This document shows, one piece after another, positions 55,561-64,000 of a stretch of DNA of 64,000 bases (position 1 is its first letter; each line of letters opens with the position of its first letter). Source of the stretch: Burkholderiaceae bacterium 16 (GTDB lineage: Bacteria > Pseudomonadota > Gammaproteobacteria > Burkholderiales > Burkholderiaceae); contig JYOD01000008.1 of NCBI GenBank assembly GCA_000955785.1, positions 124,001 through 188,000 on the forward strand, in the 5' to 3' direction. The position numbers and the translations under genes are program-made. The notes beneath the pieces were generated by a model. That model was given only the letters and a program-made list of their open reading frames with translations. It made no database searches and was not told the DNA's origin.

Positions 55561-56061
55561 CTAGCGTACCAGCGGGTCGCGAAATCCGGTGTCGACGGTT
55601 TCGACGGTGTCGGGCGGAGCCCGCCGGGCAGCTTCCGCGCTGCCCTTCTGCCAGGTTTGATAAACCCAGTAGCCGGCACCTGCCAGGATGCCGAACTTGG
55701 AGGCTTTCCACGTCCAGCGCAGCACCGGCGTCTTGCGCAGCAACGGCAGTGCCAGGGACACGGCCGAGCTGAGCAGTGGATATTCCTTGGCCAGGCCCAG
55801 CAGCTTGAGCCAGGAAGCAGGCCGGGTCATGCGCGGCAGCCAGGTGCTGAAACGGCCGAACCGGGTTGCGCTGCCCCGTACATGGTGGAGCGCCTGGGCG
55901 CAGTCGTAGCGCTCCAGCGCGGCGCGCGTGATCAGCAGTTCCTTGCGGATGGCGAGCGGCAAGCGCACCTCGCGCGAGAAACGCACCGGGCGCTGATGTT
56001 CCCGGCGCGGGGTGCCGGCCACGTTCTCCGTGGGCTGGTCTGGCTTGTTCGGGTGGCTCAT
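55561..56061 (-). CDS. uncharacterised protein of the yqjDE-type cluster
   Basis: A 166-aa protein following the YqjE-like gene with an ATGA overlap. The N-terminus is Pro/Arg-rich, then EVRLPLAIRKELLITRAALERYDCAQALHHVRG and a hydrophobic C-terminal segment (FGILAGAGYWVYQTW). It fits the position of YqjK-like proteins in membrane-stress clusters, though the sequence cannot be matched to a named family with confidence. Confidence 0.75.
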   Translation of the reverse strand: MSHPNKPDQPTENVAGTPRREHQRPVRFSREVRLPLAIRKELLITRAALERYDCAQALHHVRGSATRFGRFSTWLPRMTRPASWLKLLGLAKEYPLLSSAVSLALPLLRKTPVLRWTWKASKFGILAGAGYWVYQTWQKGSAEAARRAPPDTVETVDTGFRDPLVR

Positions 56062-56438
56062 CGGCGCAGGATCTCCCGGTCTTTGTCGATCTCGGCCAGC
56101 GTGGCTTCGAACAGGGGCGGGGCATTGCGCGCCAGGTGACGGGCGAATGCGAGGCAGGCTGCGCAGGCGGCCAGGTAACACGCAACCAGCACGCCGAGGG
56201 CTTGCCAGCGGTAAGTGTCCCAGAACAGGATGGCGATCAGCACGGTCAGCGTCACCAGGGCCAGGCCGAAGAACACCAGGCCGAAACAGGCCAGCAAGGC
56301 CATCTTCGTCAGCCGCGAACGTTCTTCCGCGAGTTCTACGCTGGCAAGTTCGAGGCGCGTCTGCACCATCGCCACCAATGATCCTGCCAGGCTGCGCAGG
56401 GCATCCATAAACTTGGGGGAGGAGGTGGGGTCGCTCAT
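56058..56438 (-). CDS. phage holin family / YqjE-like membrane protein
   Basis: A 126-aa protein with two transmembrane helices: LLACFGLVFFGLALVTLTVLIAILF and LGVLVACYLAACAACLAF. The N-terminal FMDALRSLAGSLVAMVQTRLELASVELAEE is typical of YqjE (putative holin-like superfamily III), found with YqjD. ATG 56438 is preferred over 56477. Likely inner membrane, role unknown. Confidence 0.85.
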   Translation of the reverse strand: MSDPTSSPKFMDALRSLAGSLVAMVQTRLELASVELAEERSRLTKMALLACFGLVFFGLALVTLTVLIAILFWDTYRWQALGVLVACYLAACAACLAFARHLARNAPPLFEATLAEIDKDREILRR

Positions 56439-56608
56439 GCAATTCCGGCGAAGGCGTGCAGCGGCAATGCGCTGCACCAGCTACAAACGGGAAGCCCCGC
56501 CAGCGGTCTCGGACCACTGGCGGGGCGTTGCCCGGCACCGCCTCGCGACCTACGGAGGACTGAGTGCGGGGCGCTCGGGTTCATACGCGAGGCTTGCGGC
56601 CTTGCGAA

Positions 56609-56926
56609 TTACTTGCGGTTCAGCAGCAGGCCGATCAGCAGGCCAACACCGGCAGCCACGCCGACGGCGCGCCACGGGTGGTCGTGTACATAGTCATCGG
56701 TGGCGCGTGCTGCCGCCTTGCTCTTGGTGACTACGGCGTCCTGCAGGTCCTGGGCCTTTTCCTTGGCTTGCTTCAGCAGGCCCATGCCGCGCTCGCGCAG
56801 TTCGGCAGCTTTCTCGCCGGTGGTCGAGGCCGCTTGCTTAAGCAGTTCTTCGGCATCGGACAAAACGGTCTTGACATCGCTCATCAGTTTCTCCTGTTTG
56901 CGGGCGGTGGTTTCGGATTGTGACAT
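56609..56926 (-). CDS. YqjD/ElaB-type (DUF883) ribosome-associated membrane protein
   Basis: A 105-aa protein with a helical N-terminal half (LMSDVKTVLSDAEELLKQAASTTGEKAAELRERG, quoted in part) and a C-terminal membrane anchor (WRAVGVAAGVGLLIGLLLNRK). E. coli homologues bind ribosomes in stationary phase. GAGGAAGG precedes ATG 56926; a second ATG at 56884 also has an AGGAG, so a 91-aa form is possible. It heads the yqjD-yqjE-type operon. Confidence 0.88.
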   Translation of the reverse strand: MSQSETTARKQEKLMSDVKTVLSDAEELLKQAASTTGEKAAELRERGMGLLKQAKEKAQDLQDAVVTKSKAAARATDDYVHDHPWRAVGVAAGVGLLIGLLLNRK

Positions 56927-57155
56927 TTTGCCTTCCTCGCACGTTCTCGGGCAGCTTCTCACCCTCTTTACTAGCATATGCGGGGAACCGCCGTGGTTTC
57001 AACACCACGAGTCCGACACCCTGTGTGGGACATTGACGCAGACAAAGGTCTTAAGACAAAAAGGTGATTTTGTAGTGACTTTATATTCGTTTGGGTTGGA
57101 TCGCAATCTCACTACACTGGTTCAACCCGAATTTGCCCCCTTTGAGGACACCCTT

Positions 57156-57794
57156 ATGACACTACGTCTTGGCGACATCGCACCGGATTTCGAGCAGGAT
57201 TCCAGTGAAGGCCCGATTCGCTTTCATCAATGGCTTGGCGACAGCTGGGGCGTTCTGTTTTCGCACCCCGCCGACTTCACGCCGGTCTGCACGACCGAGC
57301 TGGGTTTGACGGCGAAGCTAAAGGGTGATTTTGCCAAGCGCAATGTCAGGGCGATCGCGCTGTCGGTCGATCCGGTCGAGTCCCATCGCGAGTGGATCAA
57401 GGACATCGACGAGACGCAGGGTACCACGGTCAATTTCCCCATCCTCGCCGATGGCGACCGCAAGGTTTCCCAACTCTACGACATGATCCACCCCAATGCG
57501 AACGAGACCCTGACGGTGCGTTCGCTCTTCGTGATCGATCCGAAGAAGAAGGTGCGCCTGATCATCACCTACCCGGCCAGCACCGGGCGCAACTTCAACG
57601 AGATCCTGCGCGTGATCGATTCGCTGCAGCTCACCGATAGCCACAGCGTTGCCACGCCGGGCAACTGGCAGGACGGCGACGACGTGGTGATTGTGCCCTC
57701 GCTGAAGGACGAGGCGGTGATAAAGCAGAAATTTCCGAAGGGTTACAAGGCCGTGCGGCCTTACCTGCGGCTGACGCCGCAACCCAACAAGTAA
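57156..57794 (+). CDS. 1-Cys peroxiredoxin (Prx6 type)
   Basis: A 212-aa thiol peroxidase. The peroxidatic Cys is in HPADFTPVCTTEL (Cys45), and no second resolving Cys follows in the usual place, so it is the 1-Cys class. RLIITYPASTGRNFNEILRVIDSL and the C-terminal KGYKAVRPYLRLTPQP are typical of Prx6. It removes hydroperoxides in the cytoplasm. The longer ORF upstream to 56700 is non-coding in appearance; ATG 57156 follows GAGGA. Confidence 0.95.
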   Translation: MTLRLGDIAPDFEQDSSEGPIRFHQWLGDSWGVLFSHPADFTPVCTTELGLTAKLKGDFAKRNVRAIALSVDPVESHREWIKDIDETQGTTVNFPILADGDRKVSQLYDMIHPNANETLTVRSLFVIDPKKKVRLIITYPASTGRNFNEILRVIDSLQLTDSHSVATPGNWQDGDDVVIVPSLKDEAVIKQKFPKGYKAVRPYLRLTPQPNK

Positions 57795-57883
57795 GGGGCC
57801 GGCCGGGGCGCGCTGCGCCCGGCCGGCTGACCGGTGTTGTACAACGATGGGCTCGCCCGTCGTCTCTCCTTGGTAGTGTGCTT

Positions 57884-57910
57884 GGCCCGGCTTCGCAGCC
57901 GGGCCTTTTT
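57884..57910 (+). terminator. intrinsic terminator after the peroxiredoxin gene
   Basis: A 9-bp stem (57884-57892 with 57897-57905, loop TCGC) is followed by five Ts. A second GC-rich hairpin without a T-run lies at 57797-57828. Confidence 0.88.
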
Positions 57911-57956
57911 AATTTTCTGCGGGAGAGCGGGCCGCCCGGCTTCCGGGCCCGGGGCT

Positions 57957-59150
57957 TTAGAAGAAGGCCTGGATGCCGGTCTGGGCGCGGCCCAGGATCA
58001 GTGCATGGATGTCATGGGTGCCTTCGTAAGTGTTGACCACTTCGAGGTTGACCACGTGACGGATCACGCCGAACTCGTCCGAGATGCCGTTGCCGCCGAG
58101 CATGTCGCGCGCAACGCGGGCGATGTCCAGCGATTTGCCGCAGGAGTTGCGCTTCATGATCGAGGTGATTTCCACCGCGGCGGTGCCTTCGTCCTTCATG
58201 CGGCCCAGGCGCAGGCAGCCTTGCAGGCCCAGCGTGATCTCGGTCTGCATGTCGGCCAGTTTCTTCTGGATCAGCTGGTTGGCCGCCAGGGGACGGCCGA
58301 ACTGCTTGCGGTCCAGCGTGTACTGGCGCGCGGTGTGCCAGCAGAATTCGGCGGCGCCCAGGGCGCCCCAGGCGATGCCGTAGCGGGCCGAGTTCAGGCA
58401 GGTGAAGGGGCCCTTCAGGCCGGATACGCCCGGCATCAGGTTCTCTTCCGGCACGAACACCTGATCCATGACGATTTCACCGGTGATCGAGGTGCGCAGG
58501 CCGACCTTGCCATGGATGGCCGGAGCCGACAGGCCCTTCCAGCCCTTTTCCAGGATAAAGCCGCGGATGGCTTCCTTGCCGTCATCGCCGACCAGCTTGC
58601 CCCACACCACGAACACATCGGCGATCGGCGAGTTGGTGATCCACATCTTGGCGCCGGAGAGTTCATAGCCGCCCGCAACCTTCTTGGCGCGCGTGACCAT
58701 GGAGCCCGGGTCCGAGCCGTGGTTGGGTTCGGTCAGGCCGAAGCAGCCGATCCACTCGCCGGTGGCCAGCTTGGGCAGGTATTTCTGCTTTTGCGCCTCG
58801 CTGCCGAACTCGTGGATCGGCACCATCACCAGCGACGATTGCACGCTCATCATCGAACGGTAGCCCGAATCCACCCGCTCCACTTCGCGCGCGATCAGGC
58901 CGTAGGCCACGTAGTTCAGGCCGGGGCCGCCGTATTCCTCGGGAATGGTGGGGCCGAGCAGGCCGAGTTCGCCCATCTCGCGGAAGATCTCGATATCGGT
59001 CTTCTCGTTGCGGAACGATTGCAGTACGCGCGGTGCGAGCTTGTCCTGGCAATAAGCCAGTGCGGCATCGCGCACCATGCGCTCGTCGGCGCTCAGCTGG
59101 TCGTCCAGCAAGAGGGGGTCGGCCCAGTGGAATTCGGCGTTGGCAGCCAT
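57957..59150 (-). CDS. gcdH: glutaryl-CoA dehydrogenase
   Basis: GcdH (397 aa) is an FAD acyl-CoA dehydrogenase that oxidises and decarboxylates glutaryl-CoA to crotonyl-CoA in lysine, tryptophan and aromatic breakdown. [14 protein letters not shown] contacts FAD and the substrate. The catalytic Glu lies in [17 protein letters not shown], and GEFGRPL-type FAD residues appear in [12 protein letters not shown]. It is divergent from an IclR regulator with a palindrome between them. The kynurenine pathway genes nearby fit a role in tryptophan-related breakdown only loosely. Confidence 0.94.
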   Translation of the reverse strand: MAANAEFHWADPLLLDDQLSADERMVRDAALAYCQDKLAPRVLQSFRNEKTDIEIFREMGELGLLGPTIPEEYGGPGLNYVAYGLIAREVERVDSGYRSMMSVQSSLVMVPIHEFGSEAQKQKYLPKLATGEWIGCFGLTEPNHGSDPGSMVTRAKKVAGGYELSGAKMWITNSPIADVFVVWGKLVGDDGKEAIRGFILEKGWKGLSAPAIHGKVGLRTSITGEIVMDQVFVPEENLMPGVSGLKGPFTCLNSARYGIAWGALGAAEFCWHTARQYTLDRKQFGRPLAANQLIQKKLADMQTEITLGLQGCLRLGRMKDEGTAAVEITSIMKRNSCGKSLDIARVARDMLGGNGISDEFGVIRHVVNLEVVNTYEGTHDIHALILGRAQTGIQAFF

Positions 59151-59264
59151 ATTACGTCTCCTTCGATAGTGCAGGTCGGTGCAGGTCGGGATGGGCAGCC
59201 GCGCGGGCCGGCCCTGAATTCATGAATTATCGGCGCATTCCGCGCTCTGCCGAGGACTCTTTGA

Positions 59265-59281
59265 GTTCCGCATTGCGGAAC
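59265..59281. promoter_or_regulatory. perfect 17-bp palindrome, probable IclR-type operator
   Basis: GTTCCGCA, one central T, then TGCGGAAC form a perfect 8+1+8 palindrome between the divergent gcdH and IclR genes. It overlaps the candidate -35 box of the regulator gene (59273-59278). GC-rich TTCC-GGAA palindromes of this size are typical for IclR-family operators. Confidence 0.75.
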
Positions 59282-59302
59282 TTTGTTCCGATGATGTAGT
59301 AT
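59273..59302 (+). promoter_or_regulatory. candidate promoter of the IclR gene
   Basis: TTGCGG (59273-59278) and TAGTAT (59297-59302) are 18 bases apart and lie over the palindrome. Transcription would begin near 59309, which argues for a downstream start codon of the regulator. Confidence 0.5.
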
Positions 59303-59362
59303 ATCGCAATGCGCGGTCCGTGCAATAGGCGCGCGCCTTCATCCCACCCGCGGAGACTTCTT

Positions 59363-60178
59363 TTGGCCACCGAATCGCAAGCCACGCCCGCAGTAGATGT
59401 CGTCAGCGCCACACCGCGCGAAAGCGATCCCAATTTCGTCACCGCACTGGCGCGCGGCCTTGAGTTGCTGCGTTGTTTCCGCACCGGCGAATCGATGCTC
59501 GGCAACCAGGATTTCGTGCGCCGCACCGGCTTCCCCAAAGCAACTGTGAGCCGGCTGGCAGGCACGCTGGTGCAACTGGGGTACCTGCGCTATGACGATA
59601 GCCTGGGCAAATACGCGCTCGACGCCGGCGTGCTGGCGCTGGGATATTCCTACCTTTCCGCTTCCAACGTAGTCACGCTGGCGCGCCCGCACATGCTGGC
59701 GTTTGCCCAGGCTTACGGGGTATCCGTGTCGCTGGGCAAGCGGGAGCGGCTGGAGGTGATTTATCTTGAATCGATCCGGAACGATGCGGGTGTGATGCTC
59801 GGGCTGGGGGTAGGGTCGCGCCTGTCGCTGGTGTCGAGTTCGATGGGGCGCGCCTACCTGGCTGCCTTGCCGGCGGCCAAGCGCGAGCGGGTACTGGCGG
59901 AGTTTGCCCAGGCCTATCCGGAGCAGTGGAAAACGCAGGAGGCGGCAATGCGTGCCACGGTGGCAGAGGCCGCGACCCTGGGTTACGCGGCGTCATTCCG
60001 CGACTGGCATCCTGCCATCCACGCGTGCGCGGTGGCGTTCCGGCCAGTGGGAGAGAAGGAGTTGCACATGCTCAGTTGCAGCGCGTCCTATGGCTCGGTC
60101 GAGGAGGCGGTATTCCACGACAAGCTGGCGCCGGCCTTGCGCGCGCTGGCGGCGCGGCTGTCGGACCCGGCGCTCTGA
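59363..60178 (+). CDS. IclR family transcriptional regulator
   Basis: The protein has an N-terminal winged helix (VTALARGLELLRCFRTGESML, then RRTGFPKATVSRLAGTLVQLGYL) and a C-terminal GAF-like ligand-binding domain (GVMLGLGVGSRLSLVSSSMGRAYLAALP). TTG 59363 with GGAG eleven bases upstream is favoured because the promoter -10 box abuts the other candidate ATG at 59309; that longer form would be 289 aa. It is divergent from gcdH and probably controls it and itself through the palindrome at 59265-59281, possibly in response to glutaryl-CoA or glutarate (inference). Confidence 0.9.
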   Translation: MATESQATPAVDVVSATPRESDPNFVTALARGLELLRCFRTGESMLGNQDFVRRTGFPKATVSRLAGTLVQLGYLRYDDSLGKYALDAGVLALGYSYLSASNVVTLARPHMLAFAQAYGVSVSLGKRERLEVIYLESIRNDAGVMLGLGVGSRLSLVSSSMGRAYLAALPAAKRERVLAEFAQAYPEQWKTQEAAMRATVAEAATLGYAASFRDWHPAIHACAVAFRPVGEKELHMLSCSASYGSVEEAVFHDKLAPALRALAARLSDPAL

Positions 60179-60229
60179 GCGCTCGGGGGCGGCGGTACCG
60201 GCCTGGCCGGCACCGCCTTGCGGTCGCGC

Positions 60230-61117
60230 TTACAGATCCGTGCGCAGCTTCCACAATTCGGGGAACAGCACCACGTCGAGCATCTTGCGCAGGTAGCTGA
60301 CGCCCTCCGTGCCGCCGGTGCCGCGCTTGAAGCCGATCACGCGCTCCACGGTCGTGACATGGCGGAAGCGCCACTGCCGGAAGGCGTCTTCCAGGTCGAC
60401 GAACTTTTCGCCCAGTTCATACAGTTCCCAGTGCGCCTCGGGCTGACGATAGACTTCCAGCCACGCGGCTTCGACCGAGGCGTTTTCGCCGGCTGGCAGG
60501 GTCCAGTCGCGCTCGATGCAGGCCGCATCGATGGCAAAACCGCGCCGTGCCATCAGGCGGATCGCCTCGTCATACAGCGATGGCGTGCGCAGTGCTTCCT
60601 CCACCAGGGCCAGGTGTTCTGGCTGGTGTGCATGCGGGCGCAGCATGGCGGCGTTCTTGTTGCCGAGGATGAATTCGATCTCGCGGTACTGGAAGGACTG
60701 GAAACCGGACGACATCCCCAGGTAGGGACGCATCGCCGAGTATTCCGGCGGCGTCATGGTGGCCAGCACATTCCACGCCTGCACCAGTTGCTCCATGATG
60801 CGCGATACCCGCGTGAGCATCTTGAAGGCTGGCGGCAACTGGTCCTGGCGCACGCATTCGCGCGCGGCGCGCAACTCGTGCAGCGCCAGCTTCATCCATA
60901 GCTCGCTGGTCTGGTGCTGCACGATAAACAGCATCTCGTTGTGCTCGGGCGAGAGCGGATGCTGGGCGTTGAGAATCTTGTCCAGCGCCAGGTAATCGCC
61001 ATAGCTCATCTCCCTGGCGAAATCCATCTGGGCGTCGTGCCAGCTGGCGTCGTCGCCACCGGTTTCTTTTGCACCCAGGCCCGCACCCGACATCGGGCAT
61101 CCTTTGTTGCTATTCAT
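60230..61117 (-). CDS. kynA: tryptophan 2,3-dioxygenase
   Basis: KynA (295 aa) is a heme enzyme opening the indole ring of L-tryptophan to N-formylkynurenine. Typical sequences are [53 protein letters not shown], and [24 protein letters not shown] with the heme-proximal His. It is the last gene of the kynBUA operon, 15 bases after kynU. ATG 61117 is used, though an ATG eight codons later is possible. Confidence 0.97.
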   Translation of the reverse strand: MNSNKGCPMSGAGLGAKETGGDDASWHDAQMDFAREMSYGDYLALDKILNAQHPLSPEHNEMLFIVQHQTSELWMKLALHELRAARECVRQDQLPPAFKMLTRVSRIMEQLVQAWNVLATMTPPEYSAMRPYLGMSSGFQSFQYREIEFILGNKNAAMLRPHAHQPEHLALVEEALRTPSLYDEAIRLMARRGFAIDAACIERDWTLPAGENASVEAAWLEVYRQPEAHWELYELGEKFVDLEDAFRQWRFRHVTTVERVIGFKRGTGGTEGVSYLRKMLDVVLFPELWKLRTDL

Positions 61118-61132
61118 GTTGCGTGCTCCTGC

Positions 61133-62389
61133 TCAGGTCACTTGGCCACGGGTCTGGTGACGCTCGGCCTTGTAGCTGCCACTGTCCAGCACGTCGCGCA
61201 TGATCTCGACCGCATCCCACACTTCTGTGAAGCTGGTGTACAGCGGGGTGAATCCAAAGCGCGCGACACGAGGCTCGCGGTAGTCGCCGATGACGCCGCG
61301 TTCGATCAGGGCCTGCACCAGCCCGAAGCCGTCCGGATGGGCAAAGCTGACATGGCTGCCGCGGCGCATGTGGGCGCGGGGGGTTACCAGTTCGAGCGGG
61401 TGATGGCCGCAGCGTGCTTCCACCAGCGCGATAAAGAGATCGGTCAGCTGCAGCGACTTGGCGCGCAGCGACTGCATGTCGGTCTGGGCAAAGATATCCA
61501 GGCCGCATTCGACCATGGCCAGCGAGGTGATGGGCTGGGTGCCGCACAGGAAGCGGGCCACGCCGTCGCGGGGGCGGTAGCCGGGTTCCATCGCGAATGG
61601 CGCGGCATGGCCCCACCATCCGGACAGTGGTTGCCAGAAGGCGTTGCGCAGTGCCGGCGCGACCCACAGGAAGGCGGGCGAGCCAGGGCCGCCATTCAGA
61701 TATTTGTAGGTGCAGCCGACCGCATAATCGGCCTTGGACTCGTTCAGCGCCACCGGCACCGCGCCGGCTGAATGGGCCAGGTCCCATACGGTGAGCACGC
61801 CGCGGGCGTGCGCCATCTCAGTGAGGCCTGCCATATCCAGCATTTCGCCCGTCTTGTAGTTGACGTGGGTCAGCATCAGCACGGCGGTGTCGGCGTCGAC
61901 CGCCGCATCGATTTCCTCGGGCGCGTTCACCAGGCGCAGCGAGTAACCCTGCTGCAGCAGGTCGGCCAGCCCCTGGGCGATGTAGAGGTCGGTGGGGAAA
62001 TTGCTTGCCTCCGACACGATGATCTTGCGCTTCGGGTCGCGCGTCTGCTGCACGCGCAGCGCGGCCGCCAGCACCTTGAACAGGTTGATCGACGTGGTAT
62101 CTGTGACGACGATTTCATCCTCGCCGGCGCCCACCAGCGGCGCCAGCATATTGCCCAGGCGTTGCGGCAGCTCGAACCAGCCGGCGGTGTTCCAGCTGCG
62201 GATCAGGCCCGTACCCCATTCCTCGCTCACCACGTCGGCGGCACGTGCCGCTGCGCTTCGCGGGCGGGCGCCCAGCGAGTTGCCGTCGAGGTAGATCACG
62301 CCGTCCGGCAGTGCGAACTGTTCGCGCAGGCTGCGCAGCGGGTCCTGCTGGTCAAGAGCGAGGCATTGCTCGCGGGTCATTGCAGTCAT
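61133..62389 (-). CDS. kynU: kynureninase
   Basis: KynU (418 aa) is a PLP enzyme hydrolysing kynurenine to anthranilate and alanine. [16 protein letters not shown] near the N-terminus, [15 protein letters not shown], and the PLP Lys in [16 protein letters not shown] are diagnostic. It lies between kynB and kynA with gaps of 35 and 15 bases. Confidence 0.97.
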   Translation of the reverse strand: MTAMTREQCLALDQQDPLRSLREQFALPDGVIYLDGNSLGARPRSAAARAADVVSEEWGTGLIRSWNTAGWFELPQRLGNMLAPLVGAGEDEIVVTDTTSINLFKVLAAALRVQQTRDPKRKIIVSEASNFPTDLYIAQGLADLLQQGYSLRLVNAPEEIDAAVDADTAVLMLTHVNYKTGEMLDMAGLTEMAHARGVLTVWDLAHSAGAVPVALNESKADYAVGCTYKYLNGGPGSPAFLWVAPALRNAFWQPLSGWWGHAAPFAMEPGYRPRDGVARFLCGTQPITSLAMVECGLDIFAQTDMQSLRAKSLQLTDLFIALVEARCGHHPLELVTPRAHMRRGSHVSFAHPDGFGLVQALIERGVIGDYREPRVARFGFTPLYTSFTEVWDAVEIMRDVLDSGSYKAERHQTRGQVT

Positions 62390-62424
62390 GGGTGAGAGGT
62401 TTCCTGGGGGGCGGTTCGGTAGGT

Positions 62425-63081
62425 TCAGGTCAGGCTGCGCAGCACGGCGCGTACCGGGCTCGCATCGAGTCCGGCAAAGCGCAGGGGCAGCGCGATCAGT
62501 TCGTAGTCGGCTTCTGGCACCGCGTCGAGCACCAGTCCTTCAAGGATGGCGAGGCGATGGCGGCGCACCATGTTGTGCGCGTCCATGGTCTTGGATTCCT
62601 GCGGGTCCAGCGAAGGCGTATCGATGCCGACCAGCGTGACGCCATGCGTGGCCAGCAGCGCGATGGTCTCTGGCGCGACCGCGCAGAAGCCGGGGTCCCA
62701 CTGCGCCAGCGGAGCTTGCTGGTAAGTGCGCAGCAGTACCCGCGGCGGCACGCCCGCCAGGGCATGCCTTATATGGTGCGGTTCGACCAGCGGGCTGGCG
62801 CCGATGCAATGGATCACCCGGCAAAGACCGAGATAGGGCGCCAGGTCCACGTCACCGATGGGCGCGCCGTCCGCGGCGTAGTGCAGCGGTGCATCTGCAT
62901 GCGCGCCGGTGTGCGGCGACAGCGTGATGCGCCCGACATTGACCGGGCAGTGCGCGTCCATCTGCCAGGCGGCTTGCTGCTGGAAAGGCGTGTCTCCGGG
63001 CCACACAGGCGTGTCGGGCGAGAGCGGCGGGCTGATGTCCCACAGCTGGCGCTGGATGTCGGGGGCGGGGCGGTTTGTCAT
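62425..63081 (-). CDS. kynB: kynurenine formamidase
   Basis: KynB (218 aa) is the metal-dependent cyclase-family formamidase that hydrolyses N-formylkynurenine. The metal-binding cyclase motif is visible in [14 protein letters not shown]. The N-terminal [17 protein letters not shown] and the [12 protein letters not shown] block are typical. It is the first gene of the operon and lies about 160 bases from a divergent Lrp-type regulator. Confidence 0.96.
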   Translation of the reverse strand: MTNRPAPDIQRQLWDISPPLSPDTPVWPGDTPFQQQAAWQMDAHCPVNVGRITLSPHTGAHADAPLHYAADGAPIGDVDLAPYLGLCRVIHCIGASPLVEPHHIRHALAGVPPRVLLRTYQQAPLAQWDPGFCAVAPETIALLATHGVTLVGIDTPSLDPQESKTMDAHNMVRRHRLAILEGLVLDAVPEADYELIALPLRFAGLDASPVRAVLRSLT

Positions 63082-63244
63082 TGGGTGGCTGACGCCGGGG
63101 GCCGGCGTTCCGGTGCTCTACGTGGAGCGGATGACGGCATGATAGTCAATATTCTGGGCAAGAGGCTTGCTAATTGACCGGACTGTCGGTGCATATTTCG
63201 CATAGAATTTCATGAATGAATGAAGCCATGGAAGAATCTGCGAA

Positions 63245-63727
63245 ATGAACCTCGACCCCATCGATTTACGCATCCTGACCTGCCTGCAGGAGAACGGGCG
63301 CATCAGCAACCAGGACCTGGCCGACCGCGTGGCGCTGTCGCCTTCAGCCTGCTTGCGGCGGGTCCGGCTGCTGGAGGAGAGCGGGGTGATCGGCGGCTAC
63401 CGCGCCTGGTTCGATGCCGAAATGCTCGGCCTGGAGCTGGAAGCGATCGTGCAGGTGTCCATGCGCCCCGAAACGGAGGGATGGCACGACACGTTCAACG
63501 CAGCGGTGCAGTCCTGGCCCGAAGTGGTGTCGGCCTACATCATCACCGGCGACAGCAACTACATCCTGAAGGTGCAGGCGCGCAATCTCAAGCATTACTC
63601 GGATTTCATCGTCAACCGGCTCTATCGCACGCCCGGCGTGATGGATATCCGTTCGAACATCGTGCTGCAGAGGATCAAGACCGACGGGTCGCCGCTGGCG
63701 GTGATCAAGGGCGAGCCGTCGTCCTGA
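63245..63727 (+). CDS. kynR: Lrp/AsnC family regulator of the kynurenine operon
   Basis: A 160-aa Lrp-type protein with N-terminal HTH (LDPIDLRILTCLQENGRISNQDLADRVALSPSACLRRVRLLEESG, landmarks RISNQDLADRVALS) and a C-terminal AsnC effector domain (VVSAYIITGDSNYILKVQARNL). In Pseudomonas KynR, a divergent Lrp regulator, activates kyn genes in response to kynurenine; the same arrangement here suggests the same role. The symbol follows that analogy and is not proved by sequence. Confidence 0.9.
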   Translation: MNLDPIDLRILTCLQENGRISNQDLADRVALSPSACLRRVRLLEESGVIGGYRAWFDAEMLGLELEAIVQVSMRPETEGWHDTFNAAVQSWPEVVSAYIITGDSNYILKVQARNLKHYSDFIVNRLYRTPGVMDIRSNIVLQRIKTDGSPLAVIKGEPSS

Positions 63728-63746
63728 GCCGCCGCCCTGGCGCAAA

Positions 63747-64000
63747 TCAGCGCGACGTGTGCAGCGCGATCAGCCGGCGCAGGGTGTCCTTGAGCTGATC
63801 GCCTTGCAGCGGGCCGAAGTCGTCCAGCACCTGCTGCTCGTGCGCGGCGGCTTGCTCGAGCAGTGCGCGGGCGCGGGCGCGGCCGCGCGGGGTGATTGAG
63901 ACCAGCGCATGCCGGCGGTCGTCCGCGCCGTTGCGGCGCGCGACAAGGCCGCTGGCGGCCATGCGGTCGATCAGCTTGGTCAGGGTGGGTTGCTTGGTCA
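63747..64000 (-). CDS. MarR family transcriptional regulator, C-terminal fragment
   Basis: The gene runs off the right edge. The visible end of the winged HTH is TKQPTLTKLIDRMAASGLVARRNGADDRRHALV, with the DDRR wing of MarR proteins, and then a dimerisation helix. The rest lies outside the window, so its target is unknown. It converges on the Lrp-type gene. Confidence 0.85.
   Translation of the reverse strand, partial: TKQPTLTKLIDRMAASGLVARRNGADDRRHALVSITPRGRARARALLEQAAAHEQQVLDDFGPLQGDQLKDTLRRLIALHTSR

Noticed and set aside
1..64000. CRISPR arrays and complete insertion sequences
   Set aside because: No array of regularly spaced repeats and no transposase with terminal inverted repeats was seen; the only mobile-element signal is the tRNA-Gly island.

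Overview
The window is a high-GC chromosomal segment from a betaproteobacterium, most likely Cupriavidus or a close Ralstonia/Burkholderiaceae relative. The assignment rests on the intracellular PHB depolymerase, the kynurenine operon with an Lrp-type regulator, the ybgC-tolQRAB-pal-cpoB block followed by queC, and the ribD-ribE-ribBX-ribH-nusB cluster. It is inferred from gene content and proteins, not from a database search. Both ends cut through genes: a family-4-type glycosyltransferase on the left and a MarR regulator on the right.

Layout. 1-5.6 kb: envelope sugar genes (phosphomannomutase/phosphoglucomutase, waaC, waaA) and a META/DUF4377-type lipoprotein. 5.7-13.7 kb (minus strand): an RND efflux system (TetR regulator, membrane fusion protein, RND pump) with an O-methyltransferase, a rhodanese and a TolC-like channel downstream. 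13.8-16.7 kb: YkgJ-type protein, DUF1439-type lipoprotein, uppP, trmB and tRNA-Gly(CCC). 16.7-20.5 kb: a small decayed genomic island bounded by a duplicated 5' half of that tRNA plus its promoter. It carries a tyrosine recombinase, a frameshifted PIN-like gene and hypothetical DNA. 20.6-30.2 kb: carbon and storage metabolism (aldose epimerase, cupin, PHB depolymerase, GST, acetoacetyl-CoA synthetase, UbiD) and a lytic transglycosylase. 30.4-36.0 kb (minus): an aminotransferase, then nusB, ribH, ribBX, ribE and ribD.

36.0-41.2 kb (minus) is a type IV minor-pilin operon, pilV-pilW-pilX-pilY1-pilE-fimT, feeding into ribD. Four of its six genes carry visible lesions: in-frame UGA codons in pilX and pilE, and frameshifts in pilW and pilY1. 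The gene-to-gene overlaps of the ancestral operon are preserved, which points to recent decay. 42.1-44.0 kb holds nrdR and glyA. 44.4-50.0 kb is the complete Tol-Pal envelope machine, followed by queC, a YeeE/YedE transporter and tRNA-Lys. 52.3-57.8 kb: S9 peptidase, AI-2E/PerM-type permease, a YqjD/YqjE-type membrane stress cluster and a 1-Cys peroxiredoxin. 58-64 kb: glutaryl-CoA dehydrogenase with a divergent IclR regulator and a perfect 17-bp palindrome between them, then the tryptophan-to-anthranilate operon kynB-kynU-kynA with its divergent Lrp-family regulator.

No unmistakable new system was found. The least ordinary parts are the tRNA-Gly island with its duplicated promoter/tRNA half and broken PIN-like gene, and the decaying minor-pilin operon with two UGA codons at probable Trp positions.
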